Position numbers and translations under genes: made by a program
Part shown: positions 53,810-62,177 of the stretch, piece by piece
Position numbering within the stretch: the first letter of the stretch is position 1
Layout: every line of letters starts with the position of its first letter
Assembly: GCA_036278715.1 (NCBI GenBank)
Contig: DASUKN010000100.1
Coordinates: forward strand, 14,653-78,652
Length of the DNA: 64,000 nucleotides
Source: Udaeobacter sp025935755
Lineage (GTDB): Bacteria > Verrucomicrobiota > Verrucomicrobiia > Chthoniobacterales > UBA10450
Direction: 5' to 3'
The notes under the pieces: generated by a model
What the model was told of the DNA's origin: nothing
The model's input: only the letters and a program-made list of their open reading frames with translations
The model's database searches: none

Positions 53810-54722
53810 GTAATTTTAAGGCACGCAAATCGTCGCGTGGCTCATCAAAGCTGCAACTGCCAAAAGATCTCACAAACTTGCGCCGCTCTTGCAGTCGTTC
53901 CGTAGCGATTTTCCAGTCGCGCCACGCGAAGAAATCGTCCGTGAACGAAAAGGAGCGCGGATCTTCCTCGTCGAGTATGGCCACCGTTTGCCCGGCATTC
54001 CATTGATGCTCCGCCGCCAGGACTGCGGCTCCGAGCACATTGATAAATCCGTGCATTTTCGTTTTCACTTCGTCGCGGAATTGCCGGACTGGATGATGCA
54101 GTCCGGCTGTAAACTTGATGGGAAGTTGATGTGAAGCAGCCGCTACCAGAGCCTGTGCGATCTGAACTGAACTTGGAAATGCATCAGCGGTCACTCCGCC
54201 AGTTCGCAATTTGTAACCGAATTTTGCAGATGCGTCGTTAGGCTTGTGCCGCGCAATGAACACTATGGTTTGTTCCGCTTTTTCAGGCGGCGCTTCCCAG
54301 AAGACTGGCAACTCACCCGTAATCGCCTCCGCTTTTTTGAGAGAAGCCGAATCGATATCGTCAGGTAAAACCATTTCGAGGTGACTGATCGAAACGAGAT
54401 CGTTGCCGTCTCTTGAGAATGAACGAATGGCTGTGGCCGCGTTCGCGAGCGCTTCGAGAAACGCATCCACACTCGCCGTTTTCGGTCCAAGCGCCGCTAT
54501 ACGCAGGGGATGGCGCGGGTCGAACTCTGAAAGGAATTGCGTTATCTGATCAAATTGACCGACTGGCAACACGAATCCGTTCAGCATCCACGCTTCGACT
54601 GACCGCACATAACTCGCCTGGTTCCGTAACGCGGGTTCAAGCGCCAGAGCGCACGGCGGGAACATACCCGCGTAATCAATTGCCCTTTCAAGAAGAGCGC
54701 GAAGCGACGCCGAAACAGCCAT
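53805..54722 (-). CDS. Conserved-type protein of unknown function next to fumarylacetoacetase
   Basis: A 305-residue soluble protein (start ATG 54722; 54737 possible) with no signal peptide. It begins ASLRALLERAIDYAGMFPPCALALEPAL, has many Leu/Ala helices and a middle segment LPIKFTAGLHHPVRQF...KMHGFINVLGAAVLA. I do not recognise a named family, although the KFTAGLHH and MHGFINV blocks look like conserved active-site strands of a TIM-barrel-like fold. Same strand as fumarylacetoacetase and 59 bp upstream, so it may act in aromatic amino acid breakdown. Its stop codon is in a repeat. Confidence 0.6.
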   Translation of the reverse strand: MAVSASLRALLERAIDYAGMFPPCALALEPALRNQASYVRSVEAWMLNGFVLPVGQFDQITQFLSEFDPRHPLRIAALGPKTASVDAFLEALANAATAIRSFSRDGNDLVSISHLEMVLPDDIDSASLKKAEAITGELPVFWEAPPEKAEQTIVFIARHKPNDASAKFGYKLRTGGVTADAFPSSVQIAQALVAAASHQLPIKFTAGLHHPVRQFRDEVKTKMHGFINVLGAAVLAAEHQWNAGQTVAILDEEDPRSFSFTDDFFAWRDWKIATERLQERRKFVRSFGSCSFDEPRDDLRALKLL

Positions 54723-54786
54723 GATCGGGACATTCAACTATGAATGCGACTGCGCCAAACAGCATTCGCCGCGCAGCTAACCCGGC

Positions 54787-54810
54787 GGCGTCTGACACAG
54801 ACGGCCTACA
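54787..54810. repeat. Single-hairpin copy of the CGTCTG family
   Basis: CGTCTG-ACA-CAGACG followed by GCCTACA. One half of the double-hairpin element found at 51718 and 53755. Confidence 0.7.
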
Positions 54811-54819
54811 ACTGGTTCG

Positions 54820-55767
54820 TTAGTCGCACGACGCGAATTGCGGGATCATGCTGAATGACCCTTGCAGTTCGCCACCCGCAGGAATGGTTTGAATTCCTCG
54901 TTTCTTCTCGAAAAGACGTTGCTCGTGATCGTCCGTCAACCCCCAGCATGGCTCGATGCAGAGGAACGCGTTACCATCCGACCACAACGTGATGTAAGGA
55001 ACACCTGCCAGATTCATTATCACCCAGCGTCCACTTTCTGGATCTACGAACGAAAATTGTGGCCGCGGAACGTCCACCAGTTCCAGGATGATTGACCCAG
55101 GCAATTCGTTTTTTGAAAATGGCATTTCGCCGCCGCCGAATTCGATGTCGCGAGTTTCACCCGATAAAAAATTACCCGGCGAAAAATACCGGCGATAATA
55201 ACCGCCCGGCATTTGCAAATGAAAGCCCTCGAATGATGTCGCGCCAAAACCCGGATGCAATCCGAACGAAACATGCGCCGTCAATTCGGGTTCGTGGTTT
55301 CGAAACTGGAAAAGAACTGTCACGCCATCAGCGTTAATCTCATACGTGAGATTCACGCTTACCTTCAGCGGATATTCGGTTGCGGAAAAATCGGCGGGAG
55401 TGATTTGATAATTTAGCGAAGCGCTATTTTCCCCGATGGACGATGCCGCGAGGTGCCAGGTTTTCGACCGAAGAAATCCGTGGGTTCCACCCTTGATCTC
55501 GTGTCCGCGATACAGAGTACGGCCATTCTTCAATCGATGAAGATAATAACCCATGACCGTGGCATGATTGGCCCAGCCGCTTTCCGGCACCGACAGGTCG
55601 CCGTCACGATAAAGGAAACCGATCCATTTCCCGGCTTCATTCATTCGCGCCATGCTGATCAGTTCCGCGCCGAGGCGCGACACAACGATGCGGAGGCCGT
55701 CCTCTTCGTCAGTAAGAACATCCAGATGACGTCCATCGGGGTTTTCCTCTGTGTGCGAAAACTTCAT
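54820..55767 (-). CDS. Aldose 1-epimerase-family protein (galactose mutarotase-like)
   Basis: A 315-residue protein with the galactose-mutarotase beta-sandwich. LRIVVSRLGAELISMARMNEAGKWIGFLYRDGD at the N-terminus, GGTHGFLRSKTWHLA with a catalytic-type His, ELTAHVSFGLHPGFG with the second His, and FLCIEPCWGLTDD with the acid Glu. It probably interconverts sugar anomers; the subgroup is that of DUF4432-unrelated 'aldose epimerase-like' proteins, and the true substrate is open. It is flanked by repeats on both sides. Confidence 0.85.
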   Translation of the reverse strand: MKFSHTEENPDGRHLDVLTDEEDGLRIVVSRLGAELISMARMNEAGKWIGFLYRDGDLSVPESGWANHATVMGYYLHRLKNGRTLYRGHEIKGGTHGFLRSKTWHLAASSIGENSASLNYQITPADFSATEYPLKVSVNLTYEINADGVTVLFQFRNHEPELTAHVSFGLHPGFGATSFEGFHLQMPGGYYRRYFSPGNFLSGETRDIEFGGGEMPFSKNELPGSIILELVDVPRPQFSFVDPESGRWVIMNLAGVPYITLWSDGNAFLCIEPCWGLTDDHEQRLFEKKRGIQTIPAGGELQGSFSMIPQFASCD

Positions 55768-55788
55768 GGGTCACCACCATGTTGATGC

Positions 55789-55930
55789 GTCATTCTGAGC
55801 AAAGTAAAGCGCAGCGCAACGAAGTCGAAGCTGCAACGCAGCGGACGAAGTCGGCGAGGCCAGGCTTTCAATCCCGTTGAACTTGCCTAAGGATAGCGCA
55901 TCGAGACCCCTCGACGTTGCCCGGGATGAC
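55789..55930. repeat. Interspersed inverted repeat, GTCAT(T/C)C family
   Basis: Begins GTCATTCTGAGCAAAGTAAAG and ends GACGTTGCCCGGGATGAC. Longer than the other copies and with added internal GAAGTCG repeats. Confidence 0.7.
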
Positions 55931-55945
55931 AAAAAGCACAGCCGT

Positions 55946-57250
55946 TCATGGGAACAACCCGCGCACTTGTTTCGCTTTAATCACCCGTTCAACGCCGATC
56001 GCCATGGCGGCTGTGCGATGCGACACCTTATGATCCTTTGCCCGCCTGATTACCTGCGCAAACGAATGCTCGAGAATCCGGAAAAGTTTGTCGGTCACTT
56101 CGCTTTCCGACCATAGAAACGCCTGTAAGCCTTGCACCCATTCAAAGTAGGAAACAATCACACCACCGGCGTTACACAGAATATCGGGAATCACGAACAC
56201 TTCATCCCAGCGCTGGTCGAGAACTAAATCGGCGTCCGGCGTGGTGGGCCCGTTCGCGCCTTCAGCAAGGATGCGGCACTTGAGCTGGCCGGCATTCTTG
56301 CCGGTAATCACGCGGTCGACGGCGCATGGAGCAAGAATATCGCACGGCAAAGTCAGGAATTCGCCCGGCTCGACGCGATCGCCCTGATCGAACGCTCGAA
56401 GGTTGCCTTTCTTGATCATGTGTTGCTCGGCAGCTTTAACGTCGATGCCTTTTGGATTGTAAATCGCCGCATATGCATCGCTGATCCCGACCACTTTGAC
56501 GCCGCTTTTGTAGGCGAGCGACAACGCTGCGACCGAACCCACGTTCCCGAATCCTTGCACAATCGCGGTGCACTTTTCTGGATCCATCTTCAGCATGTTC
56601 ATCGCGCGCTCGACGAGATACACGACGCCGCGGCCAGTGGCTTCACGCCGACCTTCGGTTCCACCGATGGCGACCGGTTTGCCAGTGACAATCTCGTTTA
56701 CGGCATATCCCATATAGACCGAATAGGTGTCCATGAACCACGCCATGATTTGTTCGTTAGTGCCCATATCCGGACCCATGATGTCGGTGTGCGGGCCCAC
56801 GAAAGGAATCATCTCCTGCATGTAACGGCGTGACACGGCCTCGAGCTCCGTTCGCGATAATTTCGTAGGATCAATGGCAACGCCGCCTTTGGCGCCGCCA
56901 TAAGGCAACTGCGCAAGCGCACATTTCCAACTCATCCACATCGCCAGCGCGGCGGTTTCCCCCATGGAAAGGGAAGGGGCAAACCGGGTGCCACCCTTGG
57001 TCGGCCCGAGCGCGATGTGATGTTGGACACGGTATCCCTGGAACGCTCGCGTGCTCCCGTCGTCCATGTGGACAGGAAGCGTTACTGCGACTGCGCGTTT
57101 GGGATACGTCGCCCATTCGCGGTCGTTCTTATCGATGTTCAGATAATCGGCGATGACGCGAAATTGTTCGCAAGCCATCTGAAAGACTTCGTCGTCGTAA
57201 ATCGTGTGCATCGATTCATCAGCGCAACTCTGGGTGTCCATGCGAAACAT
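55946..57250 (-). CDS. gdhA: Glutamate dehydrogenase (Glu/Leu/Phe/Val dehydrogenase family)
   Basis: A 434-residue enzyme. The substrate-binding region has GYRVQHHIALGPTKGGTRFAPS and PYGGAKGGVAIDP with the catalytic Lys, and GPDMGTNEQIMAWFMDTYS. The NAD(P) domain has VQGFGNVGSVAALSL. It interconverts glutamate and 2-oxoglutarate plus ammonia. The start is ambiguous between the first ATG (57250) and ATG 57241. Confidence 0.95.
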   Translation of the reverse strand: MFRMDTQSCADESMHTIYDDEVFQMACEQFRVIADYLNIDKNDREWATYPKRAVAVTLPVHMDDGSTRAFQGYRVQHHIALGPTKGGTRFAPSLSMGETAALAMWMSWKCALAQLPYGGAKGGVAIDPTKLSRTELEAVSRRYMQEMIPFVGPHTDIMGPDMGTNEQIMAWFMDTYSVYMGYAVNEIVTGKPVAIGGTEGRREATGRGVVYLVERAMNMLKMDPEKCTAIVQGFGNVGSVAALSLAYKSGVKVVGISDAYAAIYNPKGIDVKAAEQHMIKKGNLRAFDQGDRVEPGEFLTLPCDILAPCAVDRVITGKNAGQLKCRILAEGANGPTTPDADLVLDQRWDEVFVIPDILCNAGGVIVSYFEWVQGLQAFLWSESEVTDKLFRILEHSFAQVIRRAKDHKVSHRTAAMAIGVERVIKAKQVRGLFP

Positions 57251-57295
57251 GCTATTTGCGCCTAGCTAAGGGCCCCGTCAACTGCGAAAACCGCT

Positions 57296-57436
57296 GGGGA
57301 GCACACGCGCCGTCGCCTGTTGCGATCGGCGCCCCTCGCCAATCGCGAGAGACAGCGACCACCAGCCATTGAAGGTTGATGAAGAAAGTTCGCGGCGCTG
57401 GCGCCGGGAACAGCAGGCGAGGCGCGTGCGCTCCCC
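57296..57436. repeat. MITE-like palindromic element, GGGAGCGCACGCG family (copy 3)
   Basis: GGGGAGCACACGCGCC and, inverted, GGCGCGTGCGCTCCCC at the ends; further inside TCGCCTG and CAGGCGA also pair. It lies in the leader region between the divergent glutamate dehydrogenase and trans-sulfuration genes. Confidence 0.8.
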
Positions 57437-57496
57437 GGAACGCGGCAACCACTCCAAAGATCGACAAGCGCGGGTGAACGTAGCTAATGTCCACCA

Positions 57497-58612
57497 ATGA
57501 AAATCGAAACGATCGCCGTGCACGCAGGACATGAGGTGGATTCCGCAACCGGTGCGGTGGCAGCGCCGATTTATCTCTCAACGACCTTCGAGCGCGACGT
57601 CGAAGGTACCTACTCGCGCGGGTTCATGTACACCCGCAACGACAATCCGAATCGCAAGACGCTTGAACGCGGTGTGAGCATGCTCGAAGCCGGTGAAGGG
57701 GCCGCGGCGTTCGCCTCCGGCACCGGCGCCGCCATGTCAATTTTACAGGCATTAAGCCCTGGTGATCATGTGCTGGCGCACATCGACGCGTATTATGGCA
57801 CGTCGCGATTGATTCGCGAAATTTTCGTCCGCTGGGGGCTTCAAGTCGATTTCGTCGATATGAGCGATCTCGCCGCAGTGAAGAAGGCGGTCCGACCAAG
57901 TACAAGACTGGCATGGGCCGAAACGCCTTCGAATCCGTTACTAAAAATCGTTGATCTCGCGGCGCTCGCTGAAATCGCGCACGATGCCGGAGCGATTTTC
58001 GTTTGCGATAATACCTGGGCGCCAATAATCCAAAGGCCATTCGATCTCGGCGCTGATCTGGTCCTGCACTCCACAACAAAATATTTCGGGGGACATTGTG
58101 ACGTCCTCGGAGGAATTGTCGTTGCCAAAAGAAATACTGATTTTTTTCAGCGGATCCGTGGAATCCAATACGAAGGCGGCGCGGTCCCCTCACCTTTCGA
58201 TTGCTGGCTGATCCTGCGCGGCATGCGCACCCTGCCGTGGCGCATACGCGCACATTCCGGAAACGCTATGCAAGTCGCGGAGTTTCTCGCGCGACATCCA
58301 AAGGTGGCGCGAGTGCATTATCCCGGGTTGGAGTCGCACCCGGGCCACAAAATCGCAGCGGGGCAGATGTCTGAATTCGGCGGAATGCTGTCCTTCGAGG
58401 TCAACGACGGGTACGACGCGGCGATGTCAGTGACAGCGAACACAAAAATTTTCATCCGCGCAACGAGCCTCGGCGGTGTGGAAAGTTTGATCGAGCACCG
58501 CGCATCAATCGAAGGTCCGGGCACGACGTCGCCCGAAGGCCTGCTGCGCGTGTCGATAGGCCTCGAAAACGCCGACGATCTGATCGAAGACCTCGATCAG
58601 GCCATGGGATGA
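57497..58612 (+). CDS. Cys/Met-metabolism PLP enzyme (cystathionine gamma-synthase/lyase type)
   Basis: A 371-residue PLP enzyme. Motifs: TIAVHAGHEVDSATGAVAAPIYLSTTFERD, YTRNDNPNRKTLERGVSMLEAGE, FASGTGAAMSILQAL, VCDNTWAPIIQRPFDLGADLVLHSTTKYFGGHCD with the PLP lysine, and SLGGVESLIEHRAS. Gamma-synthase, gamma-lyase and beta-lyase cannot be told apart by sequence alone. It is about 10 residues shorter than E. coli MetB. Confidence 0.92.
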   Translation: MKIETIAVHAGHEVDSATGAVAAPIYLSTTFERDVEGTYSRGFMYTRNDNPNRKTLERGVSMLEAGEGAAAFASGTGAAMSILQALSPGDHVLAHIDAYYGTSRLIREIFVRWGLQVDFVDMSDLAAVKKAVRPSTRLAWAETPSNPLLKIVDLAALAEIAHDAGAIFVCDNTWAPIIQRPFDLGADLVLHSTTKYFGGHCDVLGGIVVAKRNTDFFQRIRGIQYEGGAVPSPFDCWLILRGMRTLPWRIRAHSGNAMQVAEFLARHPKVARVHYPGLESHPGHKIAAGQMSEFGGMLSFEVNDGYDAAMSVTANTKIFIRATSLGGVESLIEHRASIEGPGTTSPEGLLRVSIGLENADDLIEDLDQAMG

Positions 58613-58620
58613 AGCATTTC

Positions 58621-58692
58621 AACGCCGAACGCTTAACATCCACCGCTAAACTTTTCTGAATTCGATGTTGGGCGTTGAGCGTTGGGCGTTGC
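58621..58692. repeat. AACGCC-type inverted repeat
   Basis: AACGCCGAACGCTTAACATCC on one side and, inverted, GATGTTGGGCGTTGAGCGTTGGGCGTT on the other. Between convergent genes; related to 50948-50986. Confidence 0.65.
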
Positions 58693-58752
58693 AGTACGCT
58701 TGAACTCGCGGCGTTTAACTTCGCGCCGGTCAACAAAGCCGGACTTCGAACG

Positions 58753-60327
58753 CTACAACCTGCCGACTTTTCTCCGGAAAACATCGATGATGTCTTGGAC
58801 TTCGCTGATGCGCAGGAAAAATGCCGCGGCGAAAAATCCAACTCCGGCAATCACAATGGTCGCGAGCAGTATCGCCAATTTTTCGAAGAACCGCATATCC
58901 GACCACCCATCCAGCCAGAAGTGATTAGCCGCCCAACAGATCAGCGCCAGCAACCCCCCGGCAACGCAAATCTTGGCCAACGCAATCAGCATCTGGCGTG
59001 TTTCCAGGCGGCGCGTATGACTACGCATCAGCGCGTAAAGCAAAAGAAAATTGATGGTAGCCACGAGGCTGGTCGATAAGGCGAGGCCGCGGTGTCCCCA
59101 GCCGAGCCGGAACGTGAACAGCCAGTTGAGAAATAAATTGGCGCCGATCGCTAGAAAGCTCACCAGCATCGGCGTGTTCCGCTTGTTGATTGCATAGAAT
59201 GCCGGGGTCAACACCTTCAACGCCGCGTATGCAACCAACCCGATCGCATAAAACTCCAGCGCGCCCGCGGTTTGCCGGGTCATCTCGGCTGTGAACCGGC
59301 CGTGCTGATAAATCACGCTGATGATCGGCGATGCCAGCATCCCCAGTCCGATCGCCGACGGAATCGTGAGCAAAAAGGCCAGGCGCATCCCGCGGGCCAG
59401 GATGGCGCGAAACTCGGCCGTGTTGCCGAGAGCGGCGCTTTTCGATACCAGTGGCAGTGTCACAGTACCGATGGCGACACCGAAAATTCCGAGCGGCAAT
59501 TGCATCAAGCGAAAGGCGATATTTAGCCAGCTCACCGGCCCGTTCCCGAGACTCGCCGCGAATCCGCTGTTGATCAGCACGTTCACCTGCACAGCGCTCG
59601 CGGCGATGACCGCCGGTCCCATCAATATCAGCACCGTGCGCACGCCTTCGTCCCGCCAATGAAAATCCGGGCGAAACCTGTAGCCGACTTTCCACAGTGA
59701 CGGAAACTGGCCTAACAACTGCCACGTGCCGCCGATGAGCGTGCCGATCGCCAAACCTGCCAGCGACCGCGCGCCGAAATGCGGATCGATCCAATAACCA
59801 ATCGCAACGCCGGCGATGATCGAGCCGAGGTTGAAATAACTCGACGCCATGGCTGGTGGACCGAACACATATTTCGCGTTCAGCATTCCCATCACCAGCG
59901 CCGCGAGCGAGACCATCAACATGAATGGCCACATGATCCGGGTGAGCAGAATCGTGAGCTCGGTTTTCTCGGGCGACCAACTACCCCACGTCAACAGCTC
60001 TACCAACTGCGGCGCGAACACGATGCCGAGCAAAGTGATCACGCTCATGAACACCGCCGTGAGCGTCGCGACCTTGTTCGCCAGACGCCACGCCGATTCA
60101 TCGCCTTCCACTGCGATCTTTCTTGAGAAGGTGGTAATAAAGGCCGTCGAAAGCGCACCCTCGGCAAAAAGATCGCGCAACAAATTCGGTAACCGAAAGG
60201 CCATCAGAAACGCGTCAAGATTTTTGCCGGCGCCGAATAGCCCCGCGAAAACCATCTCGCGCACCAGACCGAGAATGCGGCTCGACAAAATGGCGATACC
60301 GACCACACCCGTCGCGCGGGTGCTCAT
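58753..60327 (-). CDS. murJ: Lipid II flippase MurJ
   Basis: A 524-residue MOP-superfamily protein from ATG 60327 with about 14 membrane helices. Motifs: ILSSRILGLVREMVFAGLFGAGKNLDAFLMAFRLPNLLRDLFAEGALSTAFI, and the helix-7 region FRLMQLPLGIFGVAIGTVTLPLVSK. It moves lipid-linked peptidoglycan precursor across the inner membrane. Located at the end of a minus-strand stretch with no cell-wall neighbours; an AACGCC repeat lies downstream. Confidence 0.96.
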   Translation of the reverse strand: MSTRATGVVGIAILSSRILGLVREMVFAGLFGAGKNLDAFLMAFRLPNLLRDLFAEGALSTAFITTFSRKIAVEGDESAWRLANKVATLTAVFMSVITLLGIVFAPQLVELLTWGSWSPEKTELTILLTRIMWPFMLMVSLAALVMGMLNAKYVFGPPAMASSYFNLGSIIAGVAIGYWIDPHFGARSLAGLAIGTLIGGTWQLLGQFPSLWKVGYRFRPDFHWRDEGVRTVLILMGPAVIAASAVQVNVLINSGFAASLGNGPVSWLNIAFRLMQLPLGIFGVAIGTVTLPLVSKSAALGNTAEFRAILARGMRLAFLLTIPSAIGLGMLASPIISVIYQHGRFTAEMTRQTAGALEFYAIGLVAYAALKVLTPAFYAINKRNTPMLVSFLAIGANLFLNWLFTFRLGWGHRGLALSTSLVATINFLLLYALMRSHTRRLETRQMLIALAKICVAGGLLALICWAANHFWLDGWSDMRFFEKLAILLATIVIAGVGFFAAAFFLRISEVQDIIDVFRRKVGRL

Positions 60328-60498
60328 TCGCCGATCGTCAGCCGCAGGCATCCGCGGATTCTAACCACGAATACACACGAATGAAGGCGAATGTTATCAG
60401 TTCAGAGCCGGCTCGGCGTCACCTGGCCAGCCTCCGGGCGCTTTGCTTGGAGATAAACCCGCAGCAGCGACAAACCAACGACCAAAAGAACCAGCAAA

Positions 60499-60696
60499 CT
60501 AGCAAAACATTGCTGCTGCCGAATTTCCGTTGGGTTCTCTTGCTGTCGGAACATCAAGTAATTTTAGCAGACGCGCTTCGTAAGAATCACACATGGGACA
60601 ACATCCGTCCGGCTCAATCCATTCGGGATGTTGGCGTCGCAGATCGCTGCGAATCTGTTGCAGCAAACCTTTGTAAGCGTCGAGTTTCTTACCCAT
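60499..60696 (-). CDS. Small cysteine-containing protein, unrecognised
   Basis: A 65-residue protein (MGKKLDAYKGLLQQIRSDLRRQHPEWIEPDGCCPMCDSYEARLLKLLD...) with a CCxxC group that might bind metal. A GAGGGC Shine-Dalgarno lies 8 nt before the ATG. It starts 10 bp after the stop of another tiny gene on the same strand, so the two form a mini-operon. Function unknown. Confidence 0.55.
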   Translation of the reverse strand: MGKKLDAYKGLLQQIRSDLRRQHPEWIEPDGCCPMCDSYEARLLKLLDVPTAREPNGNSAAAMFC

Positions 60697-60706
60697 GGCT
60701 TTGCCC

Positions 60707-60871
60707 TCATCTGAACGCGGTTGTCACCACGTTGCCCAGCGACAGAGTCACAGCGATTAGAATTATTCCGAAGGCGACAAGCTCCACTAAATAATCCGGC
60801 CGCTCCCGGTAGGCATATCGATCACTGAAGAAACGAGAAGCGCGAACGCGCAGCGAGTTGTTAGTTTTCAT
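60707..60871 (-). CDS. 54-residue single-pass membrane protein
   Basis: Translation of the minus strand from ATG 60871 gives MKTNNSLRVRASRFFSDR, then YAYRERPDYLVELVAFGIIL and IAVTLSLGNVVTTAFR, then TGA. A helix of about 21 hydrophobic residues follows a basic, Arg-rich start. Shine-Dalgarno AAGGAA lies about 9 nt upstream. The similarity of 'VVTTAF' ends to small pilin-like (Flp) proteins is weak; function unknown. First gene of a two-gene unit. Confidence 0.55.
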   Translation of the reverse strand: MKTNNSLRVRASRFFSDRYAYRERPDYLVELVAFGIILIAVTLSLGNVVTTAFR

Positions 60872-61040
60872 AAAGCATTCCTTTCACCAATGAGATGACG
60901 ATTTTGTTGCAGTAAGATGGACAACTATTTTGATGTGCCGCTCGACAGAGAAAGTAACGGCACTGTCACTTTGGCGGAGCACGACGCGGTTTTGCGCTGG
61001 TCCGCTTTGAGATTTTAAGTTGATCACATAGGATGAGCCG

Positions 61041-61694
61041 ATGCGCACCATCTTGCTTCCAATTCTCTTCGTCTTATCAATGACATGCGTAGCGCCCGGC
61101 GCGGCGCTTTCCGGAGATGAGCTAAAGAATCTGCTCGCGTCCATTCGGCAGAACCGAAGCACACAGGCTGATTTTCAGGAACAAAGGGTGATCCGGTTGA
61201 TGAAAAATCCCGTCACGAGCTCAGGAACAGTTTGGTTTCAGACGCCGAACAAGTTCAGGCGCGAAGTAAAAGGCAAGTCGCCCAGCGTCACGGTCAGCGA
61301 CGGCCGGGACCTGTGGATCTATTATCCGAGCTTCAAGTCGGCAGAGCGTTACCCGTTAGGCAAAGGTTCGCCGCTGGATGTCACCGTGGCGGCGATCAAT
61401 TCGGCGCTGAACCTGGAAAATATTGAAGGCAGTTTCAATGTCACTGCGACAAAAACTAATACGGGACATGAGTTGCAGTTGCTGCCGCGTACCGCAGCCA
61501 TGAAACGAGTTTTCCAAAAGCTTGATCTGCGAATCAATAATGACTTTCGAGTGGAACGAACAGACATGTTATTGCCGAACGGGGACCGGATCGTCACCAC
61601 GTATTCAAACCAAAAGCGTGCAGCGATTCCTCCGGGCACGTTCGAATTCAAGCCGCCACCCGGCACCGAGGTGACTACGCCGCTGGGGAGATAG
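61041..61694 (+). CDS. lolA: Outer-membrane lipoprotein carrier LolA-like protein
   Basis: A 217-residue periplasmic protein with a signal peptide (MRTILLPILFVLSMTCVAPGAALS). The body has the LolA pattern: LLASIRQNRSTQADFQEQRVIRLMKNPVTSSGTVWFQTPNKFRREV, DLWIYYPSFKSAERYPL and NDFRVERTDMLLPNGDRIVTTYSNQK. LolA ferries lipoproteins to the outer membrane; this family also includes related carriers used elsewhere in the envelope, so the exact cargo is uncertain. About 170 bp upstream holds no gene I can support. Confidence 0.85.
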   Translation: MRTILLPILFVLSMTCVAPGAALSGDELKNLLASIRQNRSTQADFQEQRVIRLMKNPVTSSGTVWFQTPNKFRREVKGKSPSVTVSDGRDLWIYYPSFKSAERYPLGKGSPLDVTVAAINSALNLENIEGSFNVTATKTNTGHELQLLPRTAAMKRVFQKLDLRINNDFRVERTDMLLPNGDRIVTTYSNQKRAAIPPGTFEFKPPPGTEVTTPLGR

Positions 61695-61875
61695 GGCGGA
61701 GTTGTGATGGGTGGATGGTTCGACGGTTACATCATCGAGCGCAACGCGAAGGTTGCGTAGGGCAGGCAACAACACGTTTTGAAATCGAAACCCTGACCGG
61801 TGCCGTTTATCGTTATTACGACGTTCCGGTGGTGCTTCATCGCAATCTGCTGGCAACGGAATCAAGATAATCGGG

Positions 61876-62058
61876 GTGGCAAAGAATTGTCATTTTAAAT
61901 TCGATGAGGTGAGGCAGAGATTCCGTCTCACGTCGATTGAGAAACGAGTAGCTGCGTTCGTTGCCGCGGCATTTTTGCTCGGGCTGATCACGAAATGTTA
62001 TCGCGATGCGCACCCCTCCCCCGCTCCGGTTCAAACTCTTTCTGCGAGACGAAAGTGA
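61876..62058 (+). CDS. Small membrane-anchored protein
   Basis: A 60-residue frame beginning at GTG: HFKFDEVRQRFRLTSIEKRVAAFVAAAFLLGLITKCYRDAHPSP. One hydrophobic helix (residues 25-41) after LTSIEKR, similar in layout to small verrucomicrobial proteins of the type LTxxEKRxxxFxxxAFxxGL. No strong Shine-Dalgarno. Plausible but unproven; it lies between lolA and moxR on the same strand. Confidence 0.5.
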   Translation: MAKNCHFKFDEVRQRFRLTSIEKRVAAFVAAAFLLGLITKCYRDAHPSPAPVQTLSARRK

Positions 62059-62177
62059 AACCGGGCGATCCTGCGAACGAACTCCCAAATCGCGCAGAAA
62101 AACTTGATTTCTCAGATTCAGAGGCGAAACAAGGACACAGGCAAAAGTAACAAACCGGATACGTTCCCCCCCTCATC

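Noticed and set aside
59021..59980. Alternative minus-strand frame of 319 codons
   Set aside because: A shifted reading of murJ with Arg/His-rich sequence; the murJ frame carries all the family motifs.
60884..61162. Minus-strand 92-codon frame
   Set aside because: Largely antisense to the lolA signal peptide and its leader; no family features.
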